Positions 28,502 to 38,243 of a stretch of DNA of 64,000 nt are shown one piece after another. The notes under the pieces were generated by a model. The model worked only from the letters and a program-made list of their open reading frames with translations. It was not told where the DNA came from and searched no databases. Both the position numbers and the translations under genes were made by a program. Within the stretch, counting starts at the first letter, position 1. Each line of letters begins with the position of its first letter. The stretch is from Cellvibrio sp. KY-GH-1 (GTDB lineage: Bacteria; Pseudomonadota; Gammaproteobacteria; Pseudomonadales; Cellvibrionaceae). The DNA lies in contig NZ_CP031728.1 in the NCBI RefSeq assembly GCF_008806975.1, positions 2,997,501 to 3,061,500 on the forward strand. Direction: 5' to 3'.

Positions 28502-29797
28502 TTACTTATTCTTCGCTTCAATCCACTGCCCCATATACTGGGTGCTTTTGAGGGAATGATGACGCAGCATCTGGCCGATAAAATTATTACCGCGTTCGAG
28601 TGCAACATGCTCAAATAAACGCTCCACGCGTTCCTGCAAGCGCGGCTTATAGTCGATCCGGGCGAAGTAATTTTGCAAAATAGTGAACCCTGCCTGCTGC
28701 GCCGCATGCCAGGAACTTGGGGTTTGATATAAGGCAACTGCAGCCCGGGCAATTGCGCCTGCGTCATTAGCAATTGCTCCGCCCCAGGGCAGGCTTCCAC
28801 ACATTGATTCAGCGCCAATCGCGGTAGTTACGCTAGGCGTACCCATGCGCATGGCATCCATTAATTTGCCTTTAATTCCCGCACCAAAACGCAAAGGTGC
28901 CAAGCAAACACGGGCCTGCTGCATTACCAAAGCGGCGTCTTCTGCCCAGCCTTTTACATGGAACCCCTCTTTGGCATTATGTAGTTGGGTCGCTTTAGGG
29001 GGCGGATAGGCACCGTAAATATGCAGCTCGGCGTGCGCCCCCTGCTGCAAGAGCTGCGCGCGAATCATCGGCCACAAATGATGTTTTAACCAAAGCACCG
29101 AATCCCAATTAGGCTCATGGCGAAAGTTGCCAATGGCGACAAAGTGCTGGCGCTCGGAAAAATCCGGCAATGACTGTTCCTGCACCCTCATCGGCGACAA
29201 GAATGGGACATAAAATAATAATTGCGCAGGCACCGAAAAGTATTTCTGTAGCAATTCCATTTCAAATTCAGAAATCATCAAACTTAGATCGCAGCGAAAA
29301 ATGGCCGCCACTTCACGCAACGCCATATCCTGCGTGCACATCTGTTGGTATAACTCCGCCGCGCCCACCAACACTGGCCCAACCGATTGCTTCTCTTTTT
29401 CGGTGGAATATTTTTTTTGCTCTACCTTCAACAATTGCTGGCGCGCATAACGCAGGCTGTGAAAATCTTCGGTATCCAAAATACGCAATGCATTGGGACA
29501 AGCTTGCGCAACTCGCCAACCAAATTGCTCTTCCGTAAAAAAGCGATCAAACAACACCAAATCCGGTTGCAGCGCCTTTACGTACTCATCAAAGCTGCTG
29601 CAATTTAGCGCGATAGATTTTTCTATCACACCCAAACTGTTTAAATCAAAACGGTGATCGGATAACAGCGCTGCAGATGCAAAAGTGACTTCAGATTGCA
29701 TCTGCAAGAACAATTGCACCAACTCCAACATACGCGTGCCGGCCGCCGACGATTTTGGCTCCGGCCAGACGTAGCCAATAATTAAAACCTTCTGCAT
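28502..29797 (-). CDS. Glycosyltransferase, GT-B fold (GT4-like)
   Basis: The 431-residue cytoplasmic protein begins MQKVLIIGYVWPEPKSSAAG, a typical GT-B N-terminal strand and loop. It has a second Rossmann half with FVAIGNFRHEPNWDSVLWL, HVKGWAED and CLAPLRFGAGIKGKLMDAMRMGTPSVTT, the last resembling the sugar-nucleotide binding region of GT1/GT4 enzymes. It probably transfers a sugar during glycan or surface polysaccharide synthesis; donor and acceptor are unknown. The ATG at 29797 shares its A with the TGA of the rnk-like gene (TGATG), so translation is likely coupled. A GTG directly before it is an alternative start. Confidence 0.8.
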   Translation of the reverse strand: MQKVLIIGYVWPEPKSSAAGTRMLELVQLFLQMQSEVTFASAALLSDHRFDLNSLGVIEKSIALNCSSFDEYVKALQPDLVLFDRFFTEEQFGWRVAQACPNALRILDTEDFHSLRYARQQLLKVEQKKYSTEKEKQSVGPVLVGAAELYQQMCTQDMALREVAAIFRCDLSLMISEFEMELLQKYFSVPAQLLFYVPFLSPMRVQEQSLPDFSERQHFVAIGNFRHEPNWDSVLWLKHHLWPMIRAQLLQQGAHAELHIYGAYPPPKATQLHNAKEGFHVKGWAEDAALVMQQARVCLAPLRFGAGIKGKLMDAMRMGTPSVTTAIGAESMCGSLPWGGAIANDAGAIARAAVALYQTPSSWHAAQQAGFTILQNYFARIDYKPRLQERVERLFEHVALERGNNFIGQMLRHHSLKSTQYMGQWIEAKNK

Positions 29798-30204
29798 CAC
29801 AAGTGAAAATCACCCGCACGCTCTGGCTGATACTCAATCGCGTCAATACGCACGCGCATGGTTTTGTGGGCATCAATTTTCCACTCAATTTCCTGCCCAA
29901 TAGAGAGCCCCAGAAGTGCACTACCCAATGGTGTCAAGATGGAAATATTTTGTGTATCGGCCGCCTGATCTTTTGGATAAACCAGAGTCTTCACCATGGT
30001 CACACCTGTTGCGAGAACCGTAAAACGCACGCGCGAATTCATAGTCACCAACGTTGGCGGCACATCTACTGGCTCCACTAAATCGGCGCGATCCAATTCC
30101 ATAAACAATTTATCTTTCAGGTCATCGCGGGATGCTGGCAATGCATCCAACACCAATTCAATGCGTTTAAAATCCAGTGTGGATACTGTAATCGCAGGCA
30201 ACAT
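29797..30204 (-). CDS. rnk: GreA/GreB-family nucleoside diphosphate kinase regulator-like protein (Rnk)
   Basis: The 135-residue protein matches Rnk: a short N-terminal part (DFKRIELVLDALPASRDDL) and a C-terminal GreA/GreB FKBP-like domain with VTMNSRVRFTV, VYPKDQAADTQNISILTPLGSALLGL and EYQPERAGDF. Rnk binds RNA polymerase and affects nucleotide pools and, in Pseudomonas, alginate production. I chose the ATG at 30204 because GGGGGAA stands directly upstream; an earlier start at 30225 would remove that site. It overlaps the glycosyltransferase gene by one base. Confidence 0.88.
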   Translation of the reverse strand: MLPAITVSTLDFKRIELVLDALPASRDDLKDKLFMELDRADLVEPVDVPPTLVTMNSRVRFTVLATGVTMVKTLVYPKDQAADTQNISILTPLGSALLGLSIGQEIEWKIDAHKTMRVRIDAIEYQPERAGDFHL

Positions 30205-30334
30205 AGTTATTTCCCCCAAAAGCAAAAAGCCAACAACGAAGTTGCTGGCAATATAGAATTAACAAGGTGAAAGCCGATCATAGGCCAGCTGCATAAAAAC
30301 AGCAAGCCTTGGTCAGATAAGTAGTTTTACCCTA

Positions 30335-31630
30335 TTACTTGCGCAGCCAGGCAGCCACACCAAAACCCGCTGCGCGACCACTGGCAAAGCAGCCGGTAAG
30401 CAAATAGCCGCCGGTGGGAGCATCCCAATCCAGCATTTCACCCGCACAAAAAACACCGGGCACCTTTTTGAGCATAAAGGCACTGTCCAGTTCTTTCGCC
30501 GCAACACCACCGGCACTGCTAATGGCTTCATCGATTGGCCGAGTTGCGCTTAACGTTAATGAAAGTTTTTTAATTGCCAATGCCAGCAATTCAGGGTTTT
30601 CAACCGTGCTTTTCGTCGTCAGCTCGCGCAGCAGCGCCAATTTGACGGGCGATAAATTTAATTGCTTGCGCAGAAAATTACTGAGCGAATTTTTCTCACG
30701 CGGCTTATTCAACCGCTGCAGGATTTTATCGACAGAGAAATCGGGCAACAGATCGATATTCAGCAATGCGGTGCCCTGCTGCTCCAACTGCTCGCGCAAA
30801 TATTTTGACAATGCATAAATGCCAGTACCCTCAATACCATAAGCACTCACAATCGCTTCAGATAAAACACCGCGCGTGCGCCCCTCCAGGTCCACACAAC
30901 TCAAACCAACACCGTGCACTGGAGCGCCCGCATATTCAGTGCGAATATGCTCGCTCCAGGCCACATCAAAGCCACAATTGCTCGGCACCAGCGCATTAAT
31001 TTGTATGTCGCGCTCGCGCAGAAGCGGAACCCAGGCACCATCAGAACCCAGGCGTTGCCAACTGGCGCCACCGAGTGCCAACACCACCGCATCAGCCATT
31101 ATCGCGAAAGGTGTTTCATGGTCAGGGGCCGACAAGATTAATTGGATTGCACCGGTCGCTTTTGATTTTTCACCACCGTCAGCGGGTTTTTCTGCCCAGC
31201 CCAACCAGCGATGCCGCGGATAAAATTTAACACCTTGCTCACGCAAACGATGCAACCAGGCGCGCAACAAAGGCGCTGCTTTCATATCGGCAGGAAATAC
31301 CCGCCCTGAAGTTCCTACAAAGGTCTCAACCCCCAGGTCATGAACCCAGTTGCGCAAGGTGTTGGCATCGAATTGTTTAAGGCTATTGAGGAAATGCACA
31401 TTGGCCGAATAGCGCGCACGAAAATCTTCCGCCGGTTCCGCATGGGTAATATTCATTCCTCCCACGCCGGCCAATAAAAATTTTCGTCCTACCGATGGCA
31501 TTGCATCATAAACAGACACCTGGTGCCCCGCCGCGGCAATGACTTCCGCCGCCATTAAGCCAGCGGGACCGCCGCCAATAATTGCTACGGTTTTCGCGGG
31601 AGAGAGATCAAAAATATCGAGTTGATTCAC
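30335..31630 (-). CDS. HI0933/BaiN-family NAD(P)/FAD-dependent oxidoreductase
   Basis: A 431-residue flavoprotein with the dinucleotide loop AIIGGGPAGLMAAEVIA (about 16-32), GRKFLLAGVGGMNITH (about 48-63), typical of the HI0933-like family, and the closing FAD motif AGEMLDWDAPTGGYLLTGCFASGRAAG. It contains TSGRVFPADMKA and GVLSEAIVSAYGIEG as in the PP_4765-type subgroup. The reaction of this family is poorly known in most bacteria. It lies 130 bases upstream of rnk in the same direction and may be its own unit. Confidence 0.88.
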   Translation of the reverse strand: MNQLDIFDLSPAKTVAIIGGGPAGLMAAEVIAAAGHQVSVYDAMPSVGRKFLLAGVGGMNITHAEPAEDFRARYSANVHFLNSLKQFDANTLRNWVHDLGVETFVGTSGRVFPADMKAAPLLRAWLHRLREQGVKFYPRHRWLGWAEKPADGGEKSKATGAIQLILSAPDHETPFAIMADAVVLALGGASWQRLGSDGAWVPLLRERDIQINALVPSNCGFDVAWSEHIRTEYAGAPVHGVGLSCVDLEGRTRGVLSEAIVSAYGIEGTGIYALSKYLREQLEQQGTALLNIDLLPDFSVDKILQRLNKPREKNSLSNFLRKQLNLSPVKLALLRELTTKSTVENPELLALAIKKLSLTLSATRPIDEAISSAGGVAAKELDSAFMLKKVPGVFCAGEMLDWDAPTGGYLLTGCFASGRAAGFGVAAWLRK

Positions 31631-31713
31631 AATAAAAACGCCGATGAGAAATTAATTCTGCATCGGCGAATCTTGTATGAAACATTTATCCGTTGTCACA
31701 GAGGTAGCGGAAT

Positions 31714-31813
31714 GGATTCCGGTGTTTGCTCGGAGACCGTGACCCACATGGACGCGGGCGACGAGCCCCCACGGATGGACTCACGGCGTGCCTCAGAGTG
31801 AACACCGGAATCC
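31714..31813. repeat. Structured 100-base inverted-repeat element
   Basis: Perfect 13-base inverted repeats GGATTCCGGTGTT (31714-31726) and AACACCGGAATCC (31801-31813) bound a GC-rich core with nested complementary segments (GAG/CTC, CCGTGA/TCACGG, GGGC/GCCC). The whole can fold into a long hairpin or cruciform. It lies between two minus-strand genes and has no coding logic. It resembles the intergenic palindromic repeats scattered in gammaproteobacterial genomes, but only one copy is in this window. Confidence 0.7.
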
Positions 31814-31834
31814 GTCACGAGGAGGAAACGGATA

Positions 31835-33784
31835 TTAGTCAGATACGCGAGCCTCAAACGGCGATGCAGGCAGACCCGCGCTATTATACAGATTTGCACC
31901 CGCAGGGTTATCCGCCCATGCATACCGTACCCATTGCGGCTCAGGCACAGCGTCCGCCCACACGATTATCTTGTCCTTTTTAACCTCCGCCTTTGCCCAA
32001 ACAAATTTCTTATCCGTACCTGCCAGCGCTATATGGCCAAGAGATTCACCGCGCAACCTAAGCCCTTTCCCAAACTCGGCAAAACTCAATTCCAGCTTGC
32101 CGCCTTTCGCCTTGATTTTTTTCAGGATCGGCCCGGACGCCAGTAGCGATTTTTTGCCATAGGCCACTTTCAACGCACCCAATGCCAAACGTTCACCGAC
32201 GGATTGTTTATCCAAAGGGTGAATATCATTCCACTCACCAACATCGACAGCGACTGCCATCGCGGTATTCTTCACCGCTAACAGTTGACGCTGGGCCTCG
32301 CGTAAATCTGCCCAGCCACTTTCACCCGGCTCTTTTGCTGCTGCTAAAAAGTTGGCTAACTGCACATACACAAACGGCAAATCTTTTTGTTGGAACTGCT
32401 CGCGCCAATCAGCAATTAAATCCGTCATGAGCGATTTATATTCTTCTGCGCGACCCACATTGGATTCACCCTGATACCAAATCACGCCCTTAATTTTCAG
32501 GGGCAGTGCCGGCGCAAGCTTGGCATTAAACAGAGCCGACGGCAGATAATGCAGCGTGGTTGTCGGCTGCATAGAACCTGCACGCGCAGCAACTTGATAC
32601 TTCCATTCACCTTTCAAATCGATTTGCTCATCGCCAAACAAGCCTTCACCAAGCGCCAATTCATAGCGTTTGTCTTTCACAAACCCGGCGTTGCCCGAAT
32701 AACTGGTGATACGAATGCTGATGGTGTTTTCGCCCGCTTTTAACAGGCCGGCCGGCACAGCATAAATGCGCGGCGGATACATATAGCCGGTTTGTCCCAC
32801 CAGCTGGCCGTTCACGTAAACTTGATCACCATCAACAATACAGCCCAACCAGAGAGTCGCTTTTTTTGCCGCCTGGCCAGCGGTTAAATTCATAGTTTTA
32901 CGCACCCACAAAGCACCATTGGTAAAATCACTACCCTGCTCTTTGACAAACCCGGGAACTTGCAACGTTTTCCAATCGGCAGTTGCCAATTTTTCTTGCT
33001 GCCAATTATTTTTCAAGCCGATATCCGCTGCCCCCAAATCCGCAAACCACTTATCGCTATTGGCTTTGTCTTTTGCACTAGTCGCCTGCACATAAGCATC
33101 ATCTTTAAACGGCTGCAATTTTTGTTGGTAGTGCGGATATTTCTGCAACACCGACTCGCTCACCCAAGCCTCAGCCGGTGAGCCACCCACGGGGATAGTT
33201 ACCAAACCAATGGGCACATTATTCTCAGCGTGGAGTTTTTGCATAAAGAAAAATCCCACCGCCGAAAACGTTGCCATGTTTTCCGGGGTGGCGGTTTTCC
33301 ATTGACCCTGGGTGTAATCCTGCAGCGGCCCTTTAAACGCATAGGTAACCGGCACATTAAATTCGCGAATATTCGGTTGGTTGGTCGATTCAATTAACCC
33401 CGGGTATTTATATTTCACGCGATTGAGTGGCAACTCCATATTCGATTGCCCGGCGGCAACCCATAAATCGCCCAATAAAATATTGTTGCGCGTTAACTGG
33501 TTATTACCGCGTACCGTTAATTTGTATGGCCCGCCCGCTTTAAACGCGGGGAAAGTAACTGACCAGCGACCATCTTTAGTCACTGTTGATAACGCCTTAC
33601 CCGCGAAATTAACCGTCACTTTTTCGCCTTCATCCGCCCAACCCCACAGAGTTAACGGCCTATCGCGCTGAAGGATTGCGCCATCACTTAACAGGCGCGG
33701 CAAGGTAACATCCGCAAGGACATCGGCTGCGCCAACCGCCAACAGACAAGTTGCAGCAACTCGGGAGATGATTGATGTTTTCAT
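31835..33784 (-). CDS. Sialate O-acetylesterase-type SGNH hydrolase
   Basis: The 649-residue secreted enzyme has a signal peptide (MKTSIISRVAATCLLAVGAADVLA without a Lys-rich extension) and a split SGNH catalytic domain. Block I is AAGQSNME with Ser114, block III VIWYQGESNV, and the Asp/His pair is in NDIHPLDKQ. A jelly-roll insertion sits in the middle (GALWVRKTMNLTAGQA to YVNGQLVGQTGY). Such enzymes remove O-acetyl groups from sialic acids or, in plant-matter degraders, from xylan or other hemicelluloses; the latter fits this organism. Start at 33784 is favoured by the signal peptide; 33799 would add five residues. Confidence 0.88.
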   Translation of the reverse strand: MKTSIISRVAATCLLAVGAADVLADVTLPRLLSDGAILQRDRPLTLWGWADEGEKVTVNFAGKALSTVTKDGRWSVTFPAFKAGGPYKLTVRGNNQLTRNNILLGDLWVAAGQSNMELPLNRVKYKYPGLIESTNQPNIREFNVPVTYAFKGPLQDYTQGQWKTATPENMATFSAVGFFFMQKLHAENNVPIGLVTIPVGGSPAEAWVSESVLQKYPHYQQKLQPFKDDAYVQATSAKDKANSDKWFADLGAADIGLKNNWQQEKLATADWKTLQVPGFVKEQGSDFTNGALWVRKTMNLTAGQAAKKATLWLGCIVDGDQVYVNGQLVGQTGYMYPPRIYAVPAGLLKAGENTISIRITSYSGNAGFVKDKRYELALGEGLFGDEQIDLKGEWKYQVAARAGSMQPTTTLHYLPSALFNAKLAPALPLKIKGVIWYQGESNVGRAEEYKSLMTDLIADWREQFQQKDLPFVYVQLANFLAAAKEPGESGWADLREAQRQLLAVKNTAMAVAVDVGEWNDIHPLDKQSVGERLALGALKVAYGKKSLLASGPILKKIKAKGGKLELSFAEFGKGLRLRGESLGHIALAGTDKKFVWAKAEVKKDKIIVWADAVPEPQWVRYAWADNPAGANLYNSAGLPASPFEARVSD

Positions 33785-33961
33785 AGGCTTAATGGTCATT
33801 ATTGGTTATCAGTTATGGGGCGAATATTGCCGGTAAAGCACTTGTATACCAGACAAAAGCATAAACCATGTCAGTCTAATTGCATCGACTTTTACAGAAA
33901 TTGATGCATTCGCCCCAGGCAGCGATAGCCAATAATGTCAAACCTGCGCTCCCGCCAATAA

Positions 33962-33984
33962 AAAAGGCAGCCAGGCTGCCTTTT
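33962..33984 (-). terminator. Terminator of the DUF3144 gene
   Basis: AAGGCAGCC-a-GGCTGCCTT (33964-33982) is followed on the minus strand by TTTTTATT, 24 bases past the stop of the 34006-34314 gene. Confidence 0.85.
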
Positions 33985-34005
33985 GAACTAACACTTCACT
34001 GCTGG

Positions 34006-34314
34006 CTACTCCTCAGCCGGCAATTCGCGGTTGCCAATCAGCGACGTGTAGTGCTCGCGATAATCTTCCATATGCTCTTTCAGGTGCTCGCGAAAGCGGC
34101 CAGTTAGATAATTGGTGGTACCCTCAACATCCTCGGCAAATTCATTTTTATCCAGCGAGGAATGCGCCACCACAAAGGCATTAAAGCGGGCCGCGGCATT
34201 AAGCAACGCCGCCGCGACTATGCCAGGATCAGCCGCATCGCAGGCTTCATTGGCCTGATTGATAAAGGCCTCCACCTGATTCCAATAGCTATCTTCCTCA
34301 TTTATGCCAGACAT
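34006..34314 (-). CDS. DUF3144 family protein
   Basis: A 102-residue soluble acidic protein. The arrangement FINQANEA ... VAAALLNAAARFNAFVVA followed by a Glu/His-rich helix (RFREHLKEHMEDYREHY) matches DUF3144, a small proteobacterial family without known function. The ATG at 34314 follows TGGAGATA; the longer frame to 34356 would run into the upstream terminator hairpin and is rejected. It lies between two terminators and is therefore probably transcribed alone. Confidence 0.8.
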   Translation of the reverse strand: MSGINEEDSYWNQVEAFINQANEACDAADPGIVAAALLNAAARFNAFVVAHSSLDKNEFAEDVEGTTNYLTGRFREHLKEHMEDYREHYTSLIGNRELPAEE

Positions 34315-34354
34315 ACATATCTCCAGTTTCAGTTGTGCGCAAATTATAAATAAC

Positions 34355-34388
34355 AAAGCCCCCGCTGTCAGGCGACAACGGGGGCTTT
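34355..34388 (-). terminator. Terminator of the M16 protease gene
   Basis: A long stem AAAGCCCCCG ... CGGGGGCTTT with inner TGTC/GACA pairs lies 15 bases past the M16 gene stop and is followed on the minus strand by GTTATTT. Confidence 0.9.
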
Positions 34389-34403
34389 ATTAGAGGGCAA
34401 CAA

Positions 34404-37262
34404 TTACTTCGCTGGGGCGAAGGGTTTGGTTTTGAAGTTGGTACCGCGCAACTGCAGTAACGCCTTGCCGGATTTGTCGTTCAGCAACAAGCTTTCATAG
34501 ATGCGCACCAAATCTGCCTTGGTAACTTTTTTCAATGACGCCAGATAGCGATCGCGTGCATCAAACGCATATTTTCCCTGCCAAAACTCATTGGTGTAGC
34601 GCGAGGCCTCGGCGTAGAAATCGGTCGGTTTTTCCAGCACATTGGCGATCAATGCCTGCTTCGCCTGCTCAACTTCCTGTTCATCAGTCGCCTTGAGTGT
34701 GGCCAGATAATCCTTGCGGAATTTATCCATACGCGTCTTTATACCTGGCAAATCGGTATTAGAACTTTGCACCAGCATCGCAAAACCGGGCACATCATCT
34801 ACCGGGTATTCAAAACTGGTAACCACATAACCCAATTGCTCATGGGTGCGCAGTTGCATAAAAAAGGCATTGCCAAACAATGCATTTAAAACTGCGAGCT
34901 GTGCTTGCTCATCATCCGACTTTTTGCCGCCAAACCAGGCCTGCAATACCGCGCTATCTGCCAGCTCTACATCCCCACTGGACTCGGTGATTTTTCCCAT
35001 CGCTGGAATGATGTATGCGTTTACCGCACGGTTTTCCGGCAAACGCGTACCCGGTAACATTTGTGCTGCGGTTTGCGCAAATTGTTTCACCTGAGCTTCG
35101 CTGTAATTGCCTACTGCAAACAAACGCAAGAGTGCATTTTTCTTTACAGCGTCCTGATAGGCAATTAAATCTGCTTTGGTGATAGATTGAAGCGCCGCCA
35201 GTTGCTCATCAATACTGTAACCATTTTTAACCGTTACGCGCCCCAAATCTCCAAACAATTGGCGGAACACATGGTTCTTTTTGGCATTGAGCAGATTTTT
35301 TTCCTGACTATCTTTTGCTTCAGAAAACCACTGGTCGGTAATCGGTAATTCCGCAAAGTTTTTCACCAGCTGGGTTAATAGTAATTCATGCTTGGTGGTA
35401 TAACCGGAAATAAAAATCCCCTGTGAATTGGTCACCGTTGTTTTCAACTCAACACCCAGCGACGCACGCCCGGCGCGATCAATTAATGTCAGATTCTGCT
35501 TGTTAAATACTTCATTTAACAAGGACGACAAAACTGCCTGGCGTGGTGATGACTTACCAAAATCGACATTAATTTGTAACGACAGCTGGCCTTTGTCTTC
35601 GCGATAAAATTCTGGATGCGCCAGATACGCTTCTACGCCCGGCTGACTAACCACTTGGTGCGGTTTGAGATAAGTGTTTTCCACAATTGGCGCTTGCTTA
35701 TCGGTAAACAAATCGTTTAGCGGTGGCAAATTGAATGTAAAGTTTTTCTCCAGAGAATCCCAGCGCTTGAACTCCGCCGCACTGATATCGCGAATTGCAT
35801 ATTTACCATCAAAGAAAGGCACAGGCGTTTCCGCTTTTTCATCCGGGTTTATATACCAAACGCGTGCACTTTTTTCGTCCAGCTGCGCAAGCACTTTTTT
35901 AATGGTCTTGGCATCGTAACGCTCGTAAATGTATTCTGAATTCATCAAGTTTTCGACTGGCAGGTCAAACTGTGACATAGAGAGGCCAACCGCCTGCTGT
36001 AACGGGTCTGGCTTGGGCGCATTGGCAAAATCTTTGCTGCGCATTGCTTGCAATTCACGGTAATAATTTTCATCCAAGCCTTTTTTCTTGATCAGCTCCA
36101 CATACGCAAAAATGGCCGCAATAATTTCATCCTGCTTTTGTACGCCGGCATCCGTTAAATCCGCCTGCACGCGCAAAAATCCATCGGGACCATAGGCTTC
36201 GCTGTCGAAATAAGCAGTCAGGGATTTTACCAAACCCTGCACGCGCAATTGCTCACCTAACGTACCCGGCTCTTCCGACGTCAGCAGGTTATGAACAAAT
36301 TCATTAGGCTTCAACCGCCACTCAGTCTTGTTAGATTTTACCGGGAAATCCACATATAAGGATTTCAATTCCTTAATCGGTTTGTAGTGAATACTTTTGC
36401 CTAACTCTGCTTTGGTCAGGCCGGGTACAACCACTTCTGGAAAGGGAATATTTTTATTAGGGATACTGGAAAAATGTTTTTGTGCCAGGGCTTTTAACTC
36501 TGGCAGGGATTGCTTGCCCACCAATGTTAATTTCATGATATTCGATGAATAATAAGCATCATAAAACTTCTTCATTTCATCATTCAACACCGACCCCGGT
36601 TTGTCTTTCAAGGTATCCAGGTTGCCGATATTGAATTTGGAGCTGGGGTTATTCGGGCTGGCAGTAAAACCTTGCAGCACAAATAAATTCCATGGGTCCT
36701 GCGCTTTTTGCAGCGACCATTCATTATTCACGGCGTTGCGCTCTTTATCACTGAAATGCGGATCAAAGGTTGGCTTCTTGAAATAATCGCTAAACCGATC
36801 CAAGGCATCATCAAACTTGCCCGCATTGATTTGGAACATGTAGTTGGTTTTATCGTAGGCAGTAAATGCGTTAGTCATACCGCCATTGGCCTGGGTGTAT
36901 TTCATAAACCCATCCGGCTCGGGATATTTTTCAGTGCCTAAAAACAACATGTGTTCAAGGTAATGCGCAAGGCCCAATTGATCTTTGGGATTGTGCGCGC
37001 TGCCCACACCTACCGCTAAAGAGGCAGCAGAATTTTCCAGGCTAGGGTCAGACACCAACACCACTTGCAGCCCATTCGGTAGCATCAAGGCGCCGTACTG
37101 GCGATCATCATTAGGGCTTTTAATAATGGTGACTTCTTCGAGGTTGCGAACTGCAGCAACTGTTGCAGTGCTGGATGCAGTTTGCGTAGTTTCACAGCCG
37201 CTGAGCGCAACGCCACCCAGCAATAAAATACTGAGCGCCAGCGCCGAATAGGATTTGGACAT
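34404..37262 (-). CDS. M16 family zinc metalloprotease, lipoprotein (insulinase/pitrilysin-like)
   Basis: A 952-residue two-half M16 peptidase. The ATG at 37262 follows AAGGGAACT and opens a lipoprotein signal (lipobox LSGC, Cys23). The active half has the inverted zinc motif HYLEH (His100, Glu103, His104) and the third ligand Glu181 in NNEW, exactly 77 residues after His104. The second half (from about 540) has the M16 fold without the zinc motif, as in pitrilysin. It should act in the periplasm or at the outer membrane, degrading peptides. A 127-base gap separates it from the upstream nine-gene operon, so it may have its own promoter. Confidence 0.93.
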   Translation of the reverse strand: MSKSYSALALSILLLGGVALSGCETTQTASSTATVAAVRNLEEVTIIKSPNDDRQYGALMLPNGLQVVLVSDPSLENSAASLAVGVGSAHNPKDQLGLAHYLEHMLFLGTEKYPEPDGFMKYTQANGGMTNAFTAYDKTNYMFQINAGKFDDALDRFSDYFKKPTFDPHFSDKERNAVNNEWSLQKAQDPWNLFVLQGFTASPNNPSSKFNIGNLDTLKDKPGSVLNDEMKKFYDAYYSSNIMKLTLVGKQSLPELKALAQKHFSSIPNKNIPFPEVVVPGLTKAELGKSIHYKPIKELKSLYVDFPVKSNKTEWRLKPNEFVHNLLTSEEPGTLGEQLRVQGLVKSLTAYFDSEAYGPDGFLRVQADLTDAGVQKQDEIIAAIFAYVELIKKKGLDENYYRELQAMRSKDFANAPKPDPLQQAVGLSMSQFDLPVENLMNSEYIYERYDAKTIKKVLAQLDEKSARVWYINPDEKAETPVPFFDGKYAIRDISAAEFKRWDSLEKNFTFNLPPLNDLFTDKQAPIVENTYLKPHQVVSQPGVEAYLAHPEFYREDKGQLSLQINVDFGKSSPRQAVLSSLLNEVFNKQNLTLIDRAGRASLGVELKTTVTNSQGIFISGYTTKHELLLTQLVKNFAELPITDQWFSEAKDSQEKNLLNAKKNHVFRQLFGDLGRVTVKNGYSIDEQLAALQSITKADLIAYQDAVKKNALLRLFAVGNYSEAQVKQFAQTAAQMLPGTRLPENRAVNAYIIPAMGKITESSGDVELADSAVLQAWFGGKKSDDEQAQLAVLNALFGNAFFMQLRTHEQLGYVVTSFEYPVDDVPGFAMLVQSSNTDLPGIKTRMDKFRKDYLATLKATDEQEVEQAKQALIANVLEKPTDFYAEASRYTNEFWQGKYAFDARDRYLASLKKVTKADLVRIYESLLLNDKSGKALLQLRGTNFKTKPFAPAK

Positions 37263-37389
37263 AATAGTTCCCTTTTGGAATTGATCGAACAATTAAAAGC
37301 CGCCAAAGCCTAACAGACTTTGCTGGCTTGCGCACGACGACGCAGACAAAGAACACAGACTAAAATCGTTAACTTGTGGGGCCTTTTGA

Positions 37390-38226
37390 CTACGGCGACG
37401 AAGCAGGGTTCCCGGCTTTATTAGCGGATGAAACAACACCAATGGAATTATCAACAGCAGTAACCCGGGAGATAAAATGGCGCTGGCTCTGCATGGTGGC
37501 GCCCGAGCTTGCGTCCTGCACTTCACGGTGAACGCTAATCAAGCGATTGCCTTGCTGCTGGTAACGCATAGCGACGGTATTTTTGAACGTAAAACCAACC
37601 ACCAGGAAGATGCGGCCAGAGCCCTTTTCAGTTAACTGACTCGCCAGAGGAACACCCTTATCATTAACCCAGAGTTTAAATTTATGATTATATTTTTTAA
37701 CGTATTTGCGAAAACTTTTATCAATTTTTTCTTGTGGCAAGCTAAATGTCAGCAATCTAGCTGGCTTGCCTTCAAACACATCGCTCTTTTCATCAACAAA
37801 ACGATAACTGGCAATTGCCAATTCCAATTGCGCCGCCGGGTAGATCAACTCGCGCCATTCCCAGTAATCAAATTGCCCCACCGCATTGAGTGCTGAATTT
37901 TTAACATTTTCGTCGGCGACTTTAGCCAACTCTTCTCTGTGCAAAAGCGCGATAGTGTCGGGCGCGTACACTACCCTCATGCCCTGTTCACCATCTTCCA
38001 AACGCAGCCTCAGCAGCCCTTCGCGATCCACCAACTCATGGTTTTCACCACTGCGACCAAATAACTTGAACTCCACATCAAGCGCAACAGGATCACCGCT
38101 TTGCAATTGCTTGAGAGCGGTGCGCAAATCAGACAGCCCATCCGCCAATGCCAACACTGGTGTGATAAGCAAGCCCGCCCCCAGCAACATTCTTGCAAGC
38201 GTGCACAACAGGCCCAACCTAACCAT
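37390..38226 (-). CDS. Periplasmic protein of unknown function
   Basis: The 278-residue product has a signal peptide (about residues 1-28, LLCTLARMLLGAGLLITPVLALA) and no other hydrophobic segment. Its middle, with EGKPARLLTFSLP and FKLWVNDKGVPLASQL, vaguely recalls the half-barrel fold of LolA-like periplasmic carriers, but I do not recognise the family. It is the last gene of the likely nine-gene unit, starting 17 bases after the DUF2306 gene. The C terminus is Ser/Ala-rich and low complexity. Confidence 0.75.
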   Translation of the reverse strand: MVRLGLLCTLARMLLGAGLLITPVLALADGLSDLRTALKQLQSGDPVALDVEFKLFGRSGENHELVDREGLLRLRLEDGEQGMRVVYAPDTIALLHREELAKVADENVKNSALNAVGQFDYWEWRELIYPAAQLELAIASYRFVDEKSDVFEGKPARLLTFSLPQEKIDKSFRKYVKKYNHKFKLWVNDKGVPLASQLTEKGSGRIFLVVGFTFKNTVAMRYQQQGNRLISVHREVQDASSGATMQSQRHFISRVTAVDNSIGVVSSANKAGNPASSP

Positions 38227-38243
38227 CTGAATTCCTATTTGAA

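Noticed and set aside
31696..31983. Short open frames on both strands over the inverted-repeat element
   Set aside because: They arise from the GC-rich repeat and the 3' end of the acetylesterase gene; no coding signals.
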